Part shown: one piece after another, positions 1-9,799 of the stretch
Layout: every line of letters starts with the position of its first letter
Position numbering within the stretch: the first letter of the stretch is position 1
Assembly: GCF_020193655.1 (NCBI RefSeq)
Contig: NZ_JADYVE010000018.1
Span: 1-64,000 of the forward strand
Source: Ensifer sp. IC3342
Lineage (GTDB): Bacteria; Pseudomonadota; Alphaproteobacteria; Rhizobiales; Rhizobiaceae
DNA: 64,000 nt
Reading direction: 5' to 3'
Made by a program: the position numbers and the translations under genes
Notes under the pieces: generated by a model
Seen by the model: the letters and a program-made list of their open reading frames with translations, nothing else
Database searches by the model: none
Told to the model about the DNA's origin: nothing

Positions 1-101
1 TCAAGATCGTAAGCAATGGAATCTCCGTTCGGCTGCCATTTGCCTACGTCGACGAAGCCGAGGTTCAGGAGAACCTCCGCAGTTAGTTGCGAATCCGTCA
101 T
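1..101 (-). CDS. GIY-YIG nuclease-like protein, 5' end only (runs off left edge)
   Basis: The minus strand from an ATG at 99-101 encodes the same first 33 residues (MTDSQLTAEVLL...) as the complete GIY-YIG gene at 14664. The coding sequence leaves the window before the nuclease motif, so its completeness cannot be judged. The GGGAGG-like ribosome site before the ATG is shared with the other copy. This is a second, oppositely oriented copy and not an independent family member. Whether it is intact or a fragment depends on sequence beyond the left edge. Confidence 0.6.
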   Translation of the reverse strand, partial: MTDSQLTAEVLLNLGFVDVGKWQPNGDSIAYDL

Positions 102-127
102 GCGCAGTTGCCTCCCGATACCGCGGA
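1..127. repeat. Inverted copy of 14638-14764
   Basis: Bases 1-127 match the reverse complement of 14638-14764 at every position I compared. Identity stops abruptly at 128. The repeat covers the ribosome site and the first 33 codons of a GIY-YIG protein, and it may extend beyond the left edge. The two copies face each other in opposite orientation and enclose about 14.5 kb containing the polyol operon. Confidence 0.85.
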
Positions 128-314
128 CTTTTTGCGCATGGGCATTCACCGTGTCAACTTTGGCAGACGTGGGCAGGTGCCATTCGCTGAGGGTGAAAAT
201 CGGGTCCGAGACCGGACTGGCAGCTTCCAGGTGGCGATAATGCCAAGCGGAAGAGAGCTCATTAAGTTACCCGTCCGAACCCATTGCGCGCTCGGCGGTT
301 CTTTGGCCGCTCGG

Positions 315-486
315 CTAGACCTCGGTCGCCTCGGCGAGCCAGCGCGTCCTCGACGTCGACGCCAAGGTAGCAAAACGTTTTCTCGATTTCGGTGAGCCGA
401 GGAAAATCAACATGGCATGTAGATCGCCAGTCGCCTTGTTCATGATGGACGCTTTTGTCCTGCGCAGCGAGTGGGCGCCGTGCTCT
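315..486 (-). pseudogene. Tyrosine recombinase (integrase) C-terminal remnant
   Basis: Minus-strand translation reads HGAHSLRRTKAS and then MLIFLG, the HxLRRT...LLGH region of phage-type integrases that carries the catalytic Arg and His. After that a change of reading frame is needed to continue as IEKTFCYLGVDVEDAL, which matches the usual sequence before the active-site tyrosine. The GH dipeptide is lost at the frame change. No 5' part is present. It resembles the remnant at 15690-15877, so both lie near copies of the GIY-YIG gene. It is not functional. Confidence 0.6.
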
Positions 487-691
487 TGCCATCGACGTCC
501 CGCGGCGAATATGCACTCATTGCCGAGGGGGCCCATTGCCGAGTACTTCTATGCCCTCCCGATTTCGAAATGCGAACTCATTGACGGCTCGTCGCGTCCG
601 ACAGGAGTAGGCCTGAGTCTAGGCATAATGAAGTTGCGAGGAGAAAATTCACCTTCCCGCCGAGCGAAGTATCCTCGACTAATCGCTAGGC

Positions 692-1618
692 TCACTGCAC
701 AGGAATATGGTCTGTCGCTGTCTGAGGTAACGGAACGGTTCTGCGGTTGGTGGACAGTTTCCGGTATTTTGTCGGTGTTAGGTTGTGGTGGCGGAGAAAC
801 ACCCGGTTGAAATTTGACAGATTGCGATAGCCCACCTCGAAGCAGATGTCCGTTATCGGAAGAGAGGTATCGGTCAATAGCTGACCCGCCTTCCAGATAC
901 GAAGCTTGTTGACGTGGTCGGTGAAGCTGTGGCCGCTGTTCTTCTTGAAGAATCGCGAGAAAGCGCTGTCGCTCATCCCGACCATGCGAGCCATGTCCGG
1001 CAACCGGATATCTTCCGACAGATTGGCAAAGATATACGCGAAAACCTGTTGCAGGGCTTCGAGCGAGCCATAGCTCAGGTCCGGCACATAGGCCTCTGAA
1101 GACAGCGTATCGAACTCGTCCGTGTCTCGCAGCAGCGACAACAATGACAGGAAGGTCGAAAGCCGCACGGAGCCGGTCTGGAACTCCATGTCGAGTATCA
1201 GCGCCTCGGCCTGTTCCCGCGCCCGGCCTTTGAAGGAGAGCCCCCGCTGCGCGCGGGTGAGAAAATCACGCAGCCCCGCCAGTTCCGGCAGGAAGGCCGA
1301 AGCCTGCTCCAGCTTGGCCGGCAGAAACTGGATGACGATGTCGCGTCCTGGAATGCGCTCATCCGGTCCGAGCGGCGTCACCCAGTCGTGCGGCAGGTTG
1401 CTGCCGATGACGGAAATATGGCCCGGCGAAAACGCGCCGACATGATCGCCTGCAAGTAGGACGCCGCTGGCGTTGGGAATGTAGTGGATCTCCACCTCCG
1501 GGTGGAAATTCCAGACGTTGCGTTCCCATGGATAGTCGTCGCGGCGCCAGAGGAAAGACTCGTCCGCGCCGGTCAAGACATATTCAAATCTCGCGACCGT
1601 CGGCGAAACAACTGACAT
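692..1618 (-). CDS. AraC-family transcriptional regulator
   Basis: A 308-residue protein from the ATG at 1616-1618; an upstream in-frame start at 1687 would add 23 unlikely residues. The N-terminal half (about 15-170) is a cupin-like sensor domain. The C-terminal 100 residues hold two helix-turn-helix motifs (LPDMARMVGMSDSAFSRFFK and the ITDICFEVGYRNLSNFNRVF region) typical of AraC proteins. It is divergent from the polyol transporter operon beginning at 1857, with 238 bp between, and so probably activates that operon in response to a sugar alcohol. The specific inducer is inferred from context only. Confidence 0.88.
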   Translation of the reverse strand: MSVVSPTVARFEYVLTGADESFLWRRDDYPWERNVWNFHPEVEIHYIPNASGVLLAGDHVGAFSPGHISVIGSNLPHDWVTPLGPDERIPGRDIVIQFLPAKLEQASAFLPELAGLRDFLTRAQRGLSFKGRAREQAEALILDMEFQTGSVRLSTFLSLLSLLRDTDEFDTLSSEAYVPDLSYGSLEALQQVFAYIFANLSEDIRLPDMARMVGMSDSAFSRFFKKNSGHSFTDHVNKLRIWKAGQLLTDTSLPITDICFEVGYRNLSNFNRVFLRHHNLTPTKYRKLSTNRRTVPLPQTATDHIPVQ

Positions 1619-1856
1619 TGCGGACGTCCTCCCGTGCTTCCCGGCATCCTCGCTGACAAGTAATACTAGATTGTGCAACGCACACAAGATTTCATGCGTG
1701 AATTCGACATTTCGCGCATGAGAGTATCAGTATCGCGCAACGACCGCGCTTGTGTCCACCCTTTCTTTCTACAACTATTTAGGTCCGTTGAGCGTGTCGG
1801 GGGAGAGTTTAGAACGCACAACCGGACCGATTTTGCGATCCAAATGGAGGAGAACA

Positions 1857-3287
1857 ATGAACAGTTTTGTCAAAGCCGTGGGCGTCGGCTTCATCTCGCT
1901 TGGCCTTTGGAGCTCGACCGCTCTTGCTCAGGATTCCTGGTGGAAAACTGCCGCCCAGCCCTATCAGGGCGCGACCATCCGGGGCATCTCGGAATCGACC
2001 CCAGCGTCGAAATATGTCGAGCAGGTACTCGGTCCGAAATTCACCGAAGAGACCGGCATCAATGTGGAATTCGAGGCTACATCTTGGGATCAGATGTACG
2101 ACAAGGCGATCAAGGACATGGAGGCCAATACCGGCATCTATGACTTCGTCTATATCGAGCAGGACATCGTATATACGTATTTGGCCCGCAACTTCCTGGT
2201 CGATATCACCAAGTCGCTCGCCGATAATGCAAAGATCGCTTCGCCGGACTTCAAGCCGGAGAATTTCACCACGTTCCTGAACTATTTCAAGGATCCGAAG
2301 TCGGGCAATGTCATGGGTGTCCCCATGGAAGCATTCATCAAGCCTTACCTCTACCGCAAGGATCTTTTCGATGATCCGGCGATCCAGAAAGCCTACAAGG
2401 ATTCCACCGGCGCGGATCTGAAGCCCGCGACGACGCATGACGAGTATACCCAGATCGCCAAGTTCTTCACCGAATACGGCGCAGACAAGGAGCTCTGGGG
2501 AACCACCGTACAGGCCTCGTCGAGCCACCCCGCCGCCTTCTACGAATTCTTCGAGTCGATCGCGCCGACCTTCGGCGTGTACAACTGGGGCATCGATGGC
2601 ACGACCTTCGCGGCCACCGAAGCTAACGGCGGCCAGATGAACTCGGCCGCCGCGAAGAAGGCGCTTAACTACTGGGTCGGCCTGCTGAAATATGCGCCAC
2701 CGGAATCGACGTCATCCACTTGGGACGAGGTTGCCGGGACATTTGCCGCCGGCCGCGCAGCCCAAGGCCTCGTCTACGGTGAAAACGCTGCGTGGATCGC
2801 TACCGACGAAAGCAAATCGACCGTCGTCGGCAAGGTGGGAGTGTCATTGCCTCCGGTTGAGGCGGGTGTCATGGAGGCCGCCGAATCCGGCAAAGGATAT
2901 ATCGGCTACTACGATGGTGGCGCGTTCGGCATCCCGCACTCGTCCAAGAACAAGGACGCGTCGCTGCTATTCCTGCAGTATATCGGGCAGGCTTCAGTGC
3001 AGACCGACTGGGCGCTGGCCGGCTCCCGCATCGTCATGAACTCGACCTACGATGATCCCAAGATCGTCGATCAGGACAATAAGATGAACGGCTACTACAC
3101 GCTGATGCGTGAGGACGGAAAGCTGTTCGCCGGAGCTCCGCCGTTCCCGTTCCACTCGCAAGTTCTGCAGGTAGTCGCGCCGTTCATCTACAAAGCGATC
3201 GTCGGTGAGATCAAGCCGGACGATGCGCTGGACCAGGCCGCCACCGCAGCCGAAGCTGAACTCGTGAAGCTCGGCTACCGCAAGTAA
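1857..3287 (+). CDS. ABC transporter substrate-binding protein, sugar alcohol type
   Basis: A 476-residue protein starting at the ATG at 1857 behind GGAGGA (1846-1851). Residues 1-24 form a Sec signal peptide ending in ALAQ, and the rest is a family 1 extracellular solute-binding fold with the usual ELWGTT and GIPHSSK regions. It opens an operon with two permeases, an ATPase and four dehydrogenases, so the ligand is probably a pentitol or hexitol delivered to the inner-membrane permease. A strong GC hairpin follows the stop codon and is expected to raise binding-protein expression above that of the permeases. Confidence 0.9.
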   Translation: MNSFVKAVGVGFISLGLWSSTALAQDSWWKTAAQPYQGATIRGISESTPASKYVEQVLGPKFTEETGINVEFEATSWDQMYDKAIKDMEANTGIYDFVYIEQDIVYTYLARNFLVDITKSLADNAKIASPDFKPENFTTFLNYFKDPKSGNVMGVPMEAFIKPYLYRKDLFDDPAIQKAYKDSTGADLKPATTHDEYTQIAKFFTEYGADKELWGTTVQASSSHPAAFYEFFESIAPTFGVYNWGIDGTTFAATEANGGQMNSAAAKKALNYWVGLLKYAPPESTSSTWDEVAGTFAAGRAAQGLVYGENAAWIATDESKSTVVGKVGVSLPPVEAGVMEAAESGKGYIGYYDGGAFGIPHSSKNKDASLLFLQYIGQASVQTDWALAGSRIVMNSTYDDPKIVDQDNKMNGYYTLMREDGKLFAGAPPFPFHSQVLQVVAPFIYKAIVGEIKPDDALDQAATAAEAELVKLGYRK

Positions 3288-3309
3288 AAGACCGCACCTC
3301 CCAGCGGTT

Positions 3310-3337
3310 GGCGGCCGCCTTCAGTAAGGCGGCCGCC
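3310..3337 (+). terminator. Intra-operon hairpin after the binding-protein gene
   Basis: A perfect 12-bp stem (left arm 3310-3321, right arm 3326-3337) with a CAGT loop, followed by CCTTTCC and no U-tract. It lies between the binding-protein and permease genes. Such hairpins normally stabilise the upstream mRNA or partly terminate transcription. A full rho-independent terminator is unlikely because the T run is poor. Confidence 0.6.
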
Positions 3338-3422
3338 CCTTTCCTGACTGCAGTTTGCGGGCCTGCCCGCGACGCTGGTAGTCAGGCGAGTAAGAGTCAA
3401 GAACGATCTGACGGAGCGCAGA

Positions 3423-4301
3423 ATGAGACAATCCAACATCGGATGGCTGTTTCTAGCACCAGCCACGCTAATCCTGTTCGTTGTCGGGTTCGTTCCCTTC
3501 ATCTACATTCTCTATGTCGGCTTCTTCGACTGGAACACCAACGCAGTCGACCCCACCCTGCGCTGGGCCGGCCTCCAGAATTATCGCAGCCTCGTTTTTG
3601 ACACGACATTCCTGAACTCGCTTGCGCGCACGCTGGTCTTCGCATTCTTCGTCGTTGTGAGCGAACTGTTGTTAGGCTATGTCCTGGCCCGCGCGCTGAT
3701 GGCAGACCGCCTGTGGGGCCGGCAGTTCTTTCGCACGATGCACACACTGCCGATCGTCGTCGCGCCCATTGCAGTCGGCGCTACCTGGCGGCTGCTTTGC
3801 GTTCCGGGCTTCGGCATCGTGCCCTATTACCTGAAACTGTGGTTCGGCATCGACTACAACATCTCGACCAATGCCTATCACGCCTTCGCCACGGCGATCA
3901 TCATGGACCTGTGGCACTGGATGCCGTTCGTCACGCTGTCGCTCATGGCGGGACTGACCGCCTTGCCGAAAGAGCCGCTCGAACAGGCGCAGATCGACGG
4001 CGGCAACAAGCTGCAGATTTTCTGGTACGTGATCGTTCCGATGTTGAAGCCGGTGCTGCTGACAACCGTCTTCATCCGGCTGATGGACGCGCTGCGCTCG
4101 GTCGACGAAATCTGGATGCTGACCAAGGGTGGTCCGGCTGAGGCGACCCGGTTCATCGGCCTTCATATCTGGATCAACGTCTTTCCGAAGACCGATTATG
4201 GCTACGGCGCGGCCATGTCGCTGCTGACGCTTTACGTCACGATCGTTCTGAGCTGGCTGCTGTTCGTCGCCATGACCGGCCGCAAGGGAGGCGCACAATG
4301 A
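3423..4301 (+). CDS. ABC transporter permease, sugar (MalF-type)
   Basis: A 292-residue inner-membrane protein with about six hydrophobic segments, the first at residues 8-30. The cytoplasmic EAA loop, which contacts the ATPase, is visible near residues 185-205 ([17 protein letters not shown]). It is the first of two permeases. The stop overlaps the next start by 4 bp (ATGA), indicating translational coupling. It forms the import channel with the product of 4298-5131. Confidence 0.92.
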   Translation: MRQSNIGWLFLAPATLILFVVGFVPFIYILYVGFFDWNTNAVDPTLRWAGLQNYRSLVFDTTFLNSLARTLVFAFFVVVSELLLGYVLARALMADRLWGRQFFRTMHTLPIVVAPIAVGATWRLLCVPGFGIVPYYLKLWFGIDYNISTNAYHAFATAIIMDLWHWMPFVTLSLMAGLTALPKEPLEQAQIDGGNKLQIFWYVIVPMLKPVLLTTVFIRLMDALRSVDEIWMLTKGGPAEATRFIGLHIWINVFPKTDYGYGAAMSLLTLYVTIVLSWLLFVAMTGRKGGAQ

Positions 4302-5131
4302 GACGCTCCGGTATAGCCTCCTTCGTCCTTTGGATATGTCTGACCGTTCTGACACTGCTTCCGGTCTGGTGGATGCTGGTAGTTTCGATGCGCCCCCGCG
4401 TGAAGCTTTATTCGAAGTCGTTCCTCATCGACGATCTTTACTGGGACAATTTCCTGGCGGTGCTGAACAGCTCGACCTTCCTGCAGTATCTCTGGAATTC
4501 GCTGATCGTGGCGACATCGAACGCAGCGCTGGTGTGCGCGCTCGGCCTGCTCGCGGCGTTCGGGCTGTCGCGTTACAAAATCAGCGGCGGTGACAACGTG
4601 TTCTTCTGGCTGATCACCAACCGCATGGCGCCGCCAGCCGTGTTTCTGCTGCCGCTCTTCCTGCTGTTCACCAAGTGGTTCGTGTTCGGTGATTTCATGC
4701 TGTTCGACACGAAGATTGGCCTAATCCTGCTCTATTGCGTCTTCAACCTGCCCTTCGCCATCTGGCTCTTGAAGGGCATGCTCGACGGCATTCCGCTGGA
4801 GCTTGACGAATCGGCGCGGGTCGATGGTGCGACAACCGGCCAGGTGCTGTCCAACGTCGTCCTGCCGCTGGCGCGGCCGGGGTTGGCCGTCACCTTCATC
4901 CTGACCTGGATTTTCGCCTGGAACGAATACCTATTCGCAGCGACCCTAACGTCGTCGGCTGACGCCAGGACCGTGACGACAGCGCTCGCTGAATATGTCT
5001 CTGTCACCGGAACGAACTGGGGCGAGATGGCGGCGATGGCGTTCCTGACCACGCTCCCGGCCCTAATCGTGCTGGGCTTCGTCCAGAAGCACATCGTGAC
5101 CGGCCTCACGTTCGGCGCATTGAAAGGGTAA
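4298..5131 (+). CDS. ABC transporter permease, sugar (MalG-type)
   Basis: A 277-residue membrane protein of the MalG family with an N-terminal transmembrane helix and an EAA loop around residues 165-185 ([17 protein letters not shown]). It overlaps the upstream permease by 4 bp and is followed after 4 bp by a very small membrane-protein gene. It makes the second half of the heterodimeric channel of the polyol importer. Confidence 0.92.
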   Translation: MRRSGIASFVLWICLTVLTLLPVWWMLVVSMRPRVKLYSKSFLIDDLYWDNFLAVLNSSTFLQYLWNSLIVATSNAALVCALGLLAAFGLSRYKISGGDNVFFWLITNRMAPPAVFLLPLFLLFTKWFVFGDFMLFDTKIGLILLYCVFNLPFAIWLLKGMLDGIPLELDESARVDGATTGQVLSNVVLPLARPGLAVTFILTWIFAWNEYLFAATLTSSADARTVTTALAEYVSVTGTNWGEMAAMAFLTTLPALIVLGFVQKHIVTGLTFGALKG

Positions 5132-5135
5132 GGTA

Positions 5136-5339
5136 ATGAGTGGCTTTCAACCCCAGAAAACCGAACGTGACGGATTCCTGCCGATCCGAACCAACGGCTT
5201 CGACAGGGGTTTCATCTCCGTCGTGATCCTGATCCTGGTGCATCTTCTATGGATGCGCTTCCTGGAGGGCGTGTTGCCCCTAGGGGTGGCGACGGTGCTC
5301 TGCCTGGCGCTGGCCGTATTCATTATCCGAAAGGGCTGA
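5136..5339 (+). CDS. Small two-helix membrane protein of the polyol operon
   Basis: A 67-residue protein with a polar N-terminus of about 24 residues and two hydrophobic stretches (about 25-42 and 47-63) separated by a short loop. It lies 4 bp after the second permease and 4 bp before the dehydrogenase, so it is almost certainly translated. I do not recognise a named family. Rhizobial glycerol transporters also encode a small membrane protein beside the permeases, which suggests an accessory subunit of the transporter, but this is inference. Confidence 0.6.
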   Translation: MSGFQPQKTERDGFLPIRTNGFDRGFISVVILILVHLLWMRFLEGVLPLGVATVLCLALAVFIIRKG

Positions 5340-5343
5340 AGAC

Positions 5344-6384
5344 ATGAGATCGCTCGTCCTCGAACGCAAAGACGAACTGCGCATTCGCGACCTGGACCCG
5401 AAGGAGGTGCTCGGTCCCACCGACGTGCGCATCGGCATCAAGACCGTCGGCGTCTGCGGATCGGACGTTCACTATTACACTCACGGCGCGATCGGCCCTT
5501 TCGTTGTGCGCGAGCCGATGATCCTCGGCCACGAAGCCGCCGGTATCATCGAAGAGGTCGGCAGCGCGGTCCAGAACCTGAAAGTGGGCGACCGCGTTTG
5601 CATGGAGCCCGGCATTCCCGACCCTCAAAGTCGCGCGTCGCGGCTGGGTCTCTACAATCTCGATCCCGCGGTGCGCTTCTGGGCGACGCCGCCGGTGCAT
5701 GGCGTACTGAGACCGAGCGTGGTCCACCCGGCGGCCTTCACCTTTAAGCTTCCGGACAATGTTTCCTACGCCGCTGGCGCTATGGTCGAGCCGCTGGCTG
5801 TAGGCTTTCAAGCAGTCTCCAAGGCGAGGCTGACGCCCGGTGCGATCGCGCTGGTGACGGGTGCCGGGCCGATCGGCATGGTGACAGCGATCGCGGCGCT
5901 GTCGGCTGGCTGCGCCAGAGTTATCGTTACCGACGTTGTCGACGAAAAGCTTGCCGTGGCGCGCAGGCTCGGCCCTGCCATCATGACCGTCAACGTCCGC
6001 TCGCAGGACCTGAAGAGTGTCATAGCTCGCGAAACGGAGGGCTGGGGCGTCGATGTCGTCTTCGAATGTTCGGGTGCGGCCGAGGTGATCGCAGACACGG
6101 TGCACCATGGTTGCCCCGGCGGCGTCATCGTTTTTGTCGGCATGCCCCTGAAGCCGGTCCCGCTAGATGTCGTCATCGCCCAGACCAAGGAACTGCGCAT
6201 CGAACACGTGTTCCGCTACGCCCATGTCTACCCGCGCATCGTCGCGCTATTGGGATCGAACCAGATCAACGTCGATGCGCTGATCACCGATACCTACGCC
6301 TTCGAGGATTCTGTCGAAGCGTTCGATTACGCCGTGCGACCGAAGCCGTCCTCCGTGAAGATCCAGATCGAGCTTGGGAGGTAG
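5344..6384 (+). CDS. Zinc-dependent polyol dehydrogenase (xylitol/L-iditol/sorbitol type)
   Basis: A 346-residue medium-chain dehydrogenase. Residues 37-43 (VCGSDVH) carry the first catalytic-zinc cysteine, residues 65-72 (GHEAAG) the zinc histidine and glutamate, and the Rossmann nucleotide motif appears as [10 protein letters not shown] near residue 170. The segment that would carry the four structural-zinc cysteines is replaced by [10 protein letters not shown], so only the catalytic zinc is expected. The family oxidises a secondary alcohol of a polyol to a ketose using NAD. The operon position supports xylitol or a related pentitol as substrate, without proof. Confidence 0.88.
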   Translation: MRSLVLERKDELRIRDLDPKEVLGPTDVRIGIKTVGVCGSDVHYYTHGAIGPFVVREPMILGHEAAGIIEEVGSAVQNLKVGDRVCMEPGIPDPQSRASRLGLYNLDPAVRFWATPPVHGVLRPSVVHPAAFTFKLPDNVSYAAGAMVEPLAVGFQAVSKARLTPGAIALVTGAGPIGMVTAIAALSAGCARVIVTDVVDEKLAVARRLGPAIMTVNVRSQDLKSVIARETEGWGVDVVFECSGAAEVIADTVHHGCPGGVIVFVGMPLKPVPLDVVIAQTKELRIEHVFRYAHVYPRIVALLGSNQINVDALITDTYAFEDSVEAFDYAVRPKPSSVKIQIELGR

Positions 6385-6385
6385 C

Positions 6386-7156
6386 ATGTACCTGCGGAAG
6401 TTGGATCTCAGTGGAAGAGTGGCGGTCGTCACCGGCGCGGGGCGCAACATCGGCTATGCCTGCGCTGATGCCCTATCGGAAGCTGGCGCGCATGTCGTGC
6501 TGACTGACCTTGATGAAGAGCTCGGTCAGTCAGCCGTCTCGAAGCTCGCCGCGATCGGGCGAAAGGCCGAATTCATTCGTCTCGACGTGACCGATTCCGG
6601 CGAAACCGACCGTGTCGCGGCGGCGATCGCGACAAAGCTTGGTCGCGTGGACATTCTGGTCGCCAACGCCGGCATCGCTTCGCACAGCCCGGCGGAGGAG
6701 ATGTCCGATGCGGACTGGCTGAGAGTCGCAAACGTGAACCTCAACGGCGTGTTCTGGAGCAATCGCGCCTTCGGAAACCTGATGCTGAAGGCGGGCAAGG
6801 GCTCGATCGTCAATATCGGTTCGATGTCCGGAATCATCGCCAACCGGCCGCAGCCGCAAGCGGGTTACAACGCCTCGAAGGGTGCCGTTCACATGCTGAC
6901 GAAGTCGCTTGCAGCCGAATGGGCCGAACGGGGCGTCCGCGTCAACGCCGTCGCGCCGACCTATATCGCGACCGACATGACGAAGACCGCCATCGAGAGG
7001 ACCGGGTGGGACAAGGACTGGATGTACATGACGCCGATGAAGCGCATGGGCGAAGTCGAGGAAATTGCGTCTGTCGTCCTGTTCCTGGCCTCCGATGCCG
7101 CCAGCCTGATGACCGGCAGCATCGTCGTTGCGGATGCAGGATACACCTCATGGTGA
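6386..7156 (+). CDS. Short-chain dehydrogenase/reductase (SDR), first of three
   Basis: A 256-residue classical SDR starting at the ATG at 6386, one base after the previous stop and preceded by GGGAGG. It shows the nucleotide motif TGAGRNIGYA (about 14-23), the NAG motif (NAGIAS) and the catalytic Ser-Tyr-Lys set (IGSMSG; YNASKGAVH). It ends in the usual SDR C-terminus (VVADAGYTSW). Family knowledge indicates NAD(P)-dependent oxidation of a sugar or polyol. Confidence 0.9.
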   Translation: MYLRKLDLSGRVAVVTGAGRNIGYACADALSEAGAHVVLTDLDEELGQSAVSKLAAIGRKAEFIRLDVTDSGETDRVAAAIATKLGRVDILVANAGIASHSPAEEMSDADWLRVANVNLNGVFWSNRAFGNLMLKAGKGSIVNIGSMSGIIANRPQPQAGYNASKGAVHMLTKSLAAEWAERGVRVNAVAPTYIATDMTKTAIERTGWDKDWMYMTPMKRMGEVEEIASVVLFLASDAASLMTGSIVVADAGYTSW

Positions 7157-7222
7157 AGCTGCCCGTGGACCCATCCCAAATGATCGGCGGCCATGCCGCC
7201 ACAACTGACTAAGGATTGATAC

Positions 7223-8293
7223 ATGGCGACGATCGAGCTCGACCAGGTCGACAAGCATTACGGCTCCTATCACGCACTGCGCAAGATCTCGTTCGATATA
7301 GCCGACGGTGAGTTCGTCGTACTGGTTGGTCCCTCCGGTTGCGGCAAATCCACGCTGCTGCGATCGCTTGCCGGCCTTGAGGAGATCACCGGCGGCACGA
7401 TCAAGCTTGGCGGACATCGCGTCGACAACATCGCCGCCAAGGACCGTGACGTGGCGATGGTGTTCCAGAACTACGCGCTCTATCCGCATATGACCGTTCG
7501 GGAGAACATGGCCTTCGCACTGAAGTTGCGCGGCGAAAATCTTGCGGATCGCAACGCGAAGGTCGACAAGGCTGCCGAGATGTTGCGGCTTACGCCCTAT
7601 CTCGACCGATATCCGAAGGCGCTCTCTGGAGGCCAGCGGCAGCGTGTTGCCATGGGGCGCGCGATGGTTCGCCGCCCAAAGGCTTTCTTTTTCGACGAGC
7701 CGCTGTCAAACCTGGACGCCGCGTTGCGCGTAGATATGCGTTCTGAGATCAAAGCTCTTCACCAGCGCCTCGGCGCTACTTCCGTGTATGTCACGCATGA
7801 CCAGATTGAAGCCATGACAATGGCGGACCGCATTGTAGTGCTTCGTGACGGCAAGGTGGAGCAGATCGGTGCGCCACTAGAGCTTTACGACAGGCCGGCA
7901 AATACCTTCGTCGCCGGCTTCATCGGATCGCCGGCGATGAACATGCTACCGGCCACAATCGATCTCTCTTTGAACTCAGCGCGGCTCGCTGAAGGGTCGG
8001 CCCTTCCCCTTCCACAAGGCACGCGGGCGAGTAACGGCCAGGAGGTGATATACGGGGTACGTCCTGACCAGTGGATACTGTCGAATGGCGATACGGGCGT
8101 ACCGGCAACCGTCGAGTTGATCGAGCCGACGGGAGCCGAAATTCTCCTGGCAGCCCAATTGGCGGGCAAGCGGGTCTTGTGCGCCTTTCGCGAGCGCCAC
8201 GCGCTGAAGCCGGGCGACAGGATACGGCTCGACGTCGATCCTGCCGCGGCTCATGTGTTCGACAAGCAAACCGAGCAAAGACACCCGTTCTGA
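7223..8293 (+). CDS. ABC transporter ATP-binding protein (UgpC/MsmK type)
   Basis: A 356-residue ATPase with Walker A GPSGCGKST (about 37-45), Q-loop, signature [14 protein letters not shown] (about 135-148), Walker B AFFFDEPLSNLD and H-loop (THDQIEAM). The C-terminal third is the MOP/TOBE-like regulatory domain of the CUT1 sugar importers. It energises the permeases at 3423-5131 and is interleaved with the dehydrogenase genes of the same operon. Confidence 0.94.
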   Translation: MATIELDQVDKHYGSYHALRKISFDIADGEFVVLVGPSGCGKSTLLRSLAGLEEITGGTIKLGGHRVDNIAAKDRDVAMVFQNYALYPHMTVRENMAFALKLRGENLADRNAKVDKAAEMLRLTPYLDRYPKALSGGQRQRVAMGRAMVRRPKAFFFDEPLSNLDAALRVDMRSEIKALHQRLGATSVYVTHDQIEAMTMADRIVVLRDGKVEQIGAPLELYDRPANTFVAGFIGSPAMNMLPATIDLSLNSARLAEGSALPLPQGTRASNGQEVIYGVRPDQWILSNGDTGVPATVELIEPTGAEILLAAQLAGKRVLCAFRERHALKPGDRIRLDVDPAAAHVFDKQTEQRHPF

Positions 8294-8318
8294 GCAACAG
8301 GCATCGGAAGGATCAACC

Positions 8319-9047
8319 ATGTCGGACTTTACAGGGAAAACGGTAATCATCACGGGTGCTGGCAAGGGTATCGGTCGCGCCTGCGTTGAACTGCTCACCC
8401 ACCGTGGCGCACGAATCGTAGCCTTGTCGCGTTCGCAGGTCGATCTTGATGATCTTGCGGCAAAGTTCGGCGCGATCGTAATATCAGTCAATCTCGCCGA
8501 CAATGCAGCAGCACGCGCCGCCATGAAGAAAGCGGGACTGGCAGACGCGCTGATCAATTGCGCGGGAACCAACGTGCTTGAAAGCGTCATCGATATGACG
8601 GAGGAGGGCTATGAGCAGGTCCTCGGCATCAACCTCCGGGCCGCGCTGATTTGTGCGCAGGAGTTCGCGCGGGCTCGCATTTCAAACGGCGGCGGCGGTA
8701 CGATCGTGAATGTGACCTCGATCGCCGGACATCGTGGTTTCGTGGATCACGTGGCTTACGCTGCTTCGAAGGCGGGACTGGAAGGCGCGACACGTGTCAT
8801 GGCCAAGGAACTCGGCCCCTATGGAATCCGGGTCAATGCCGTGGCGCCTACGGTTACCATGACGGAGCTTGCCGCGAAGGCGTGGTCCGAGCCTTCCAAG
8901 CGTGACCCCATGATTGTTCGCCACCCCATGGCGCGCTTTGCAGAGGTCGACGATGTCGCACGCTCGATCGCACTGCTTATTTCAGAGGACGCGCCCATGA
9001 TCAGTGGCGCAGTCCTGCCAGTCGATGGCGGCTTCCTTGCTGTCTGA
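8319..9047 (+). CDS. SDR oxidoreductase, L-xylulose reductase-like
   Basis: A 242-residue SDR from the ATG at 8319; an earlier in-frame start lies inside the ATPase gene. It has TGAGKGIGRA at the nucleotide site, NCAG in place of NNAG, and the catalytic SIAG...YAASKAG. The short length and overall pattern recall dicarbonyl/L-xylulose reductases, which interconvert xylitol and L-xylulose with NADP(H). That assignment is tentative; the SDR family is certain. Confidence 0.85.
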   Translation: MSDFTGKTVIITGAGKGIGRACVELLTHRGARIVALSRSQVDLDDLAAKFGAIVISVNLADNAAARAAMKKAGLADALINCAGTNVLESVIDMTEEGYEQVLGINLRAALICAQEFARARISNGGGGTIVNVTSIAGHRGFVDHVAYAASKAGLEGATRVMAKELGPYGIRVNAVAPTVTMTELAAKAWSEPSKRDPMIVRHPMARFAEVDDVARSIALLISEDAPMISGAVLPVDGGFLAV

Positions 9048-9067
9048 AAGTCAAAAGGCGAGACAAG

Positions 9068-9799
9068 ATGATGACTAAACTACTCGAAGGAAAGATCGCT
9101 GCGGTCACCGGTGCAGCTTCCGGTATCGGGCTGGCGACGACCCGCGCCCTGGTCGATGCCGGCGCCAAGGTCGTGATGGTGGACTACAACAGAAAGGCGC
9201 TGGAAACGTACGCTGCCGAGTTCGGCGACGCCGTAGTCACACAGGTCACCGATCTTCTGGACGCCGCAAGTTGTGCGGCCATGGTGCCGGGAATCCTGGC
9301 AAAGGTCGATCACGTCGACATCCTGCACTGCAATGCAGGGTCATACATTGGCGGGAATCTTATCGATACCGATACCGCGACGATGGATCGGATGCTGAAT
9401 CTCAACGTAAACGCCGTCATGAAGAACGTCCGCGACATCGTTCCGCATATGATGGAGCGCGGAACCGGGGACATTTTGGTCACTTGCTCCGTAGCGGGCC
9501 ACGCGCCGATTCAGTGGGAGCCGGTCTATTCCAGCTCCAAATGGGCGATTACCAGTTTCGTCCAAATCATGCGCCGGCAATTGAAAAACCACGGCATCAG
9601 GGTCAGCCAGGTCTCGCCTGGTCCGGTCGTTTCCGCTCTGCTTGCCGATTGGCCCGCGGAAAACCTTGAGAAGGCAAAAGCTAATGGAAGTCTGATCGAG
9701 CCCTCAGAGGTCTCCGATGCCATTATCTTCATGCTGACCCGCCCCCGAAACGTCACGATCCGGGACATGATTGTCTTGCCGACAAATTTCGACGTGTAG
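9068..9799 (+). CDS. SDR oxidoreductase, ribitol 2-dehydrogenase-like
   Basis: A 243-residue SDR that closes the polyol operon. It carries TGAASGIGLA, CNAGSY, CSVAGH and YSSSKWAI (catalytic Tyr and Lys), and ends with the MIVLPTNFDV pattern that I associate with ribitol 2-dehydrogenases. These oxidise ribitol to D-ribulose with NAD. Twenty bases separate it from the preceding SDR. No kinase gene for the resulting ketose is present, so phosphorylation must occur elsewhere. Confidence 0.82.
   Translation: MMTKLLEGKIAAVTGAASGIGLATTRALVDAGAKVVMVDYNRKALETYAAEFGDAVVTQVTDLLDAASCAAMVPGILAKVDHVDILHCNAGSYIGGNLIDTDTATMDRMLNLNVNAVMKNVRDIVPHMMERGTGDILVTCSVAGHAPIQWEPVYSSSKWAITSFVQIMRRQLKNHGIRVSQVSPGPVVSALLADWPAENLEKAKANGSLIEPSEVSDAIIFMLTRPRNVTIRDMIVLPTNFDV

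Noticed and set aside
412-810. 132-residue plus-strand frame near the left edge
   Set aside because: It overlaps the integrase remnant and the 3' end of the AraC gene on the other strand and has no family features.
1809-2528. 239-residue minus-strand frame within the binding-protein gene
   Set aside because: It mirrors a well-supported GC-rich gene and has no recognisable motifs; it is a shadow frame.
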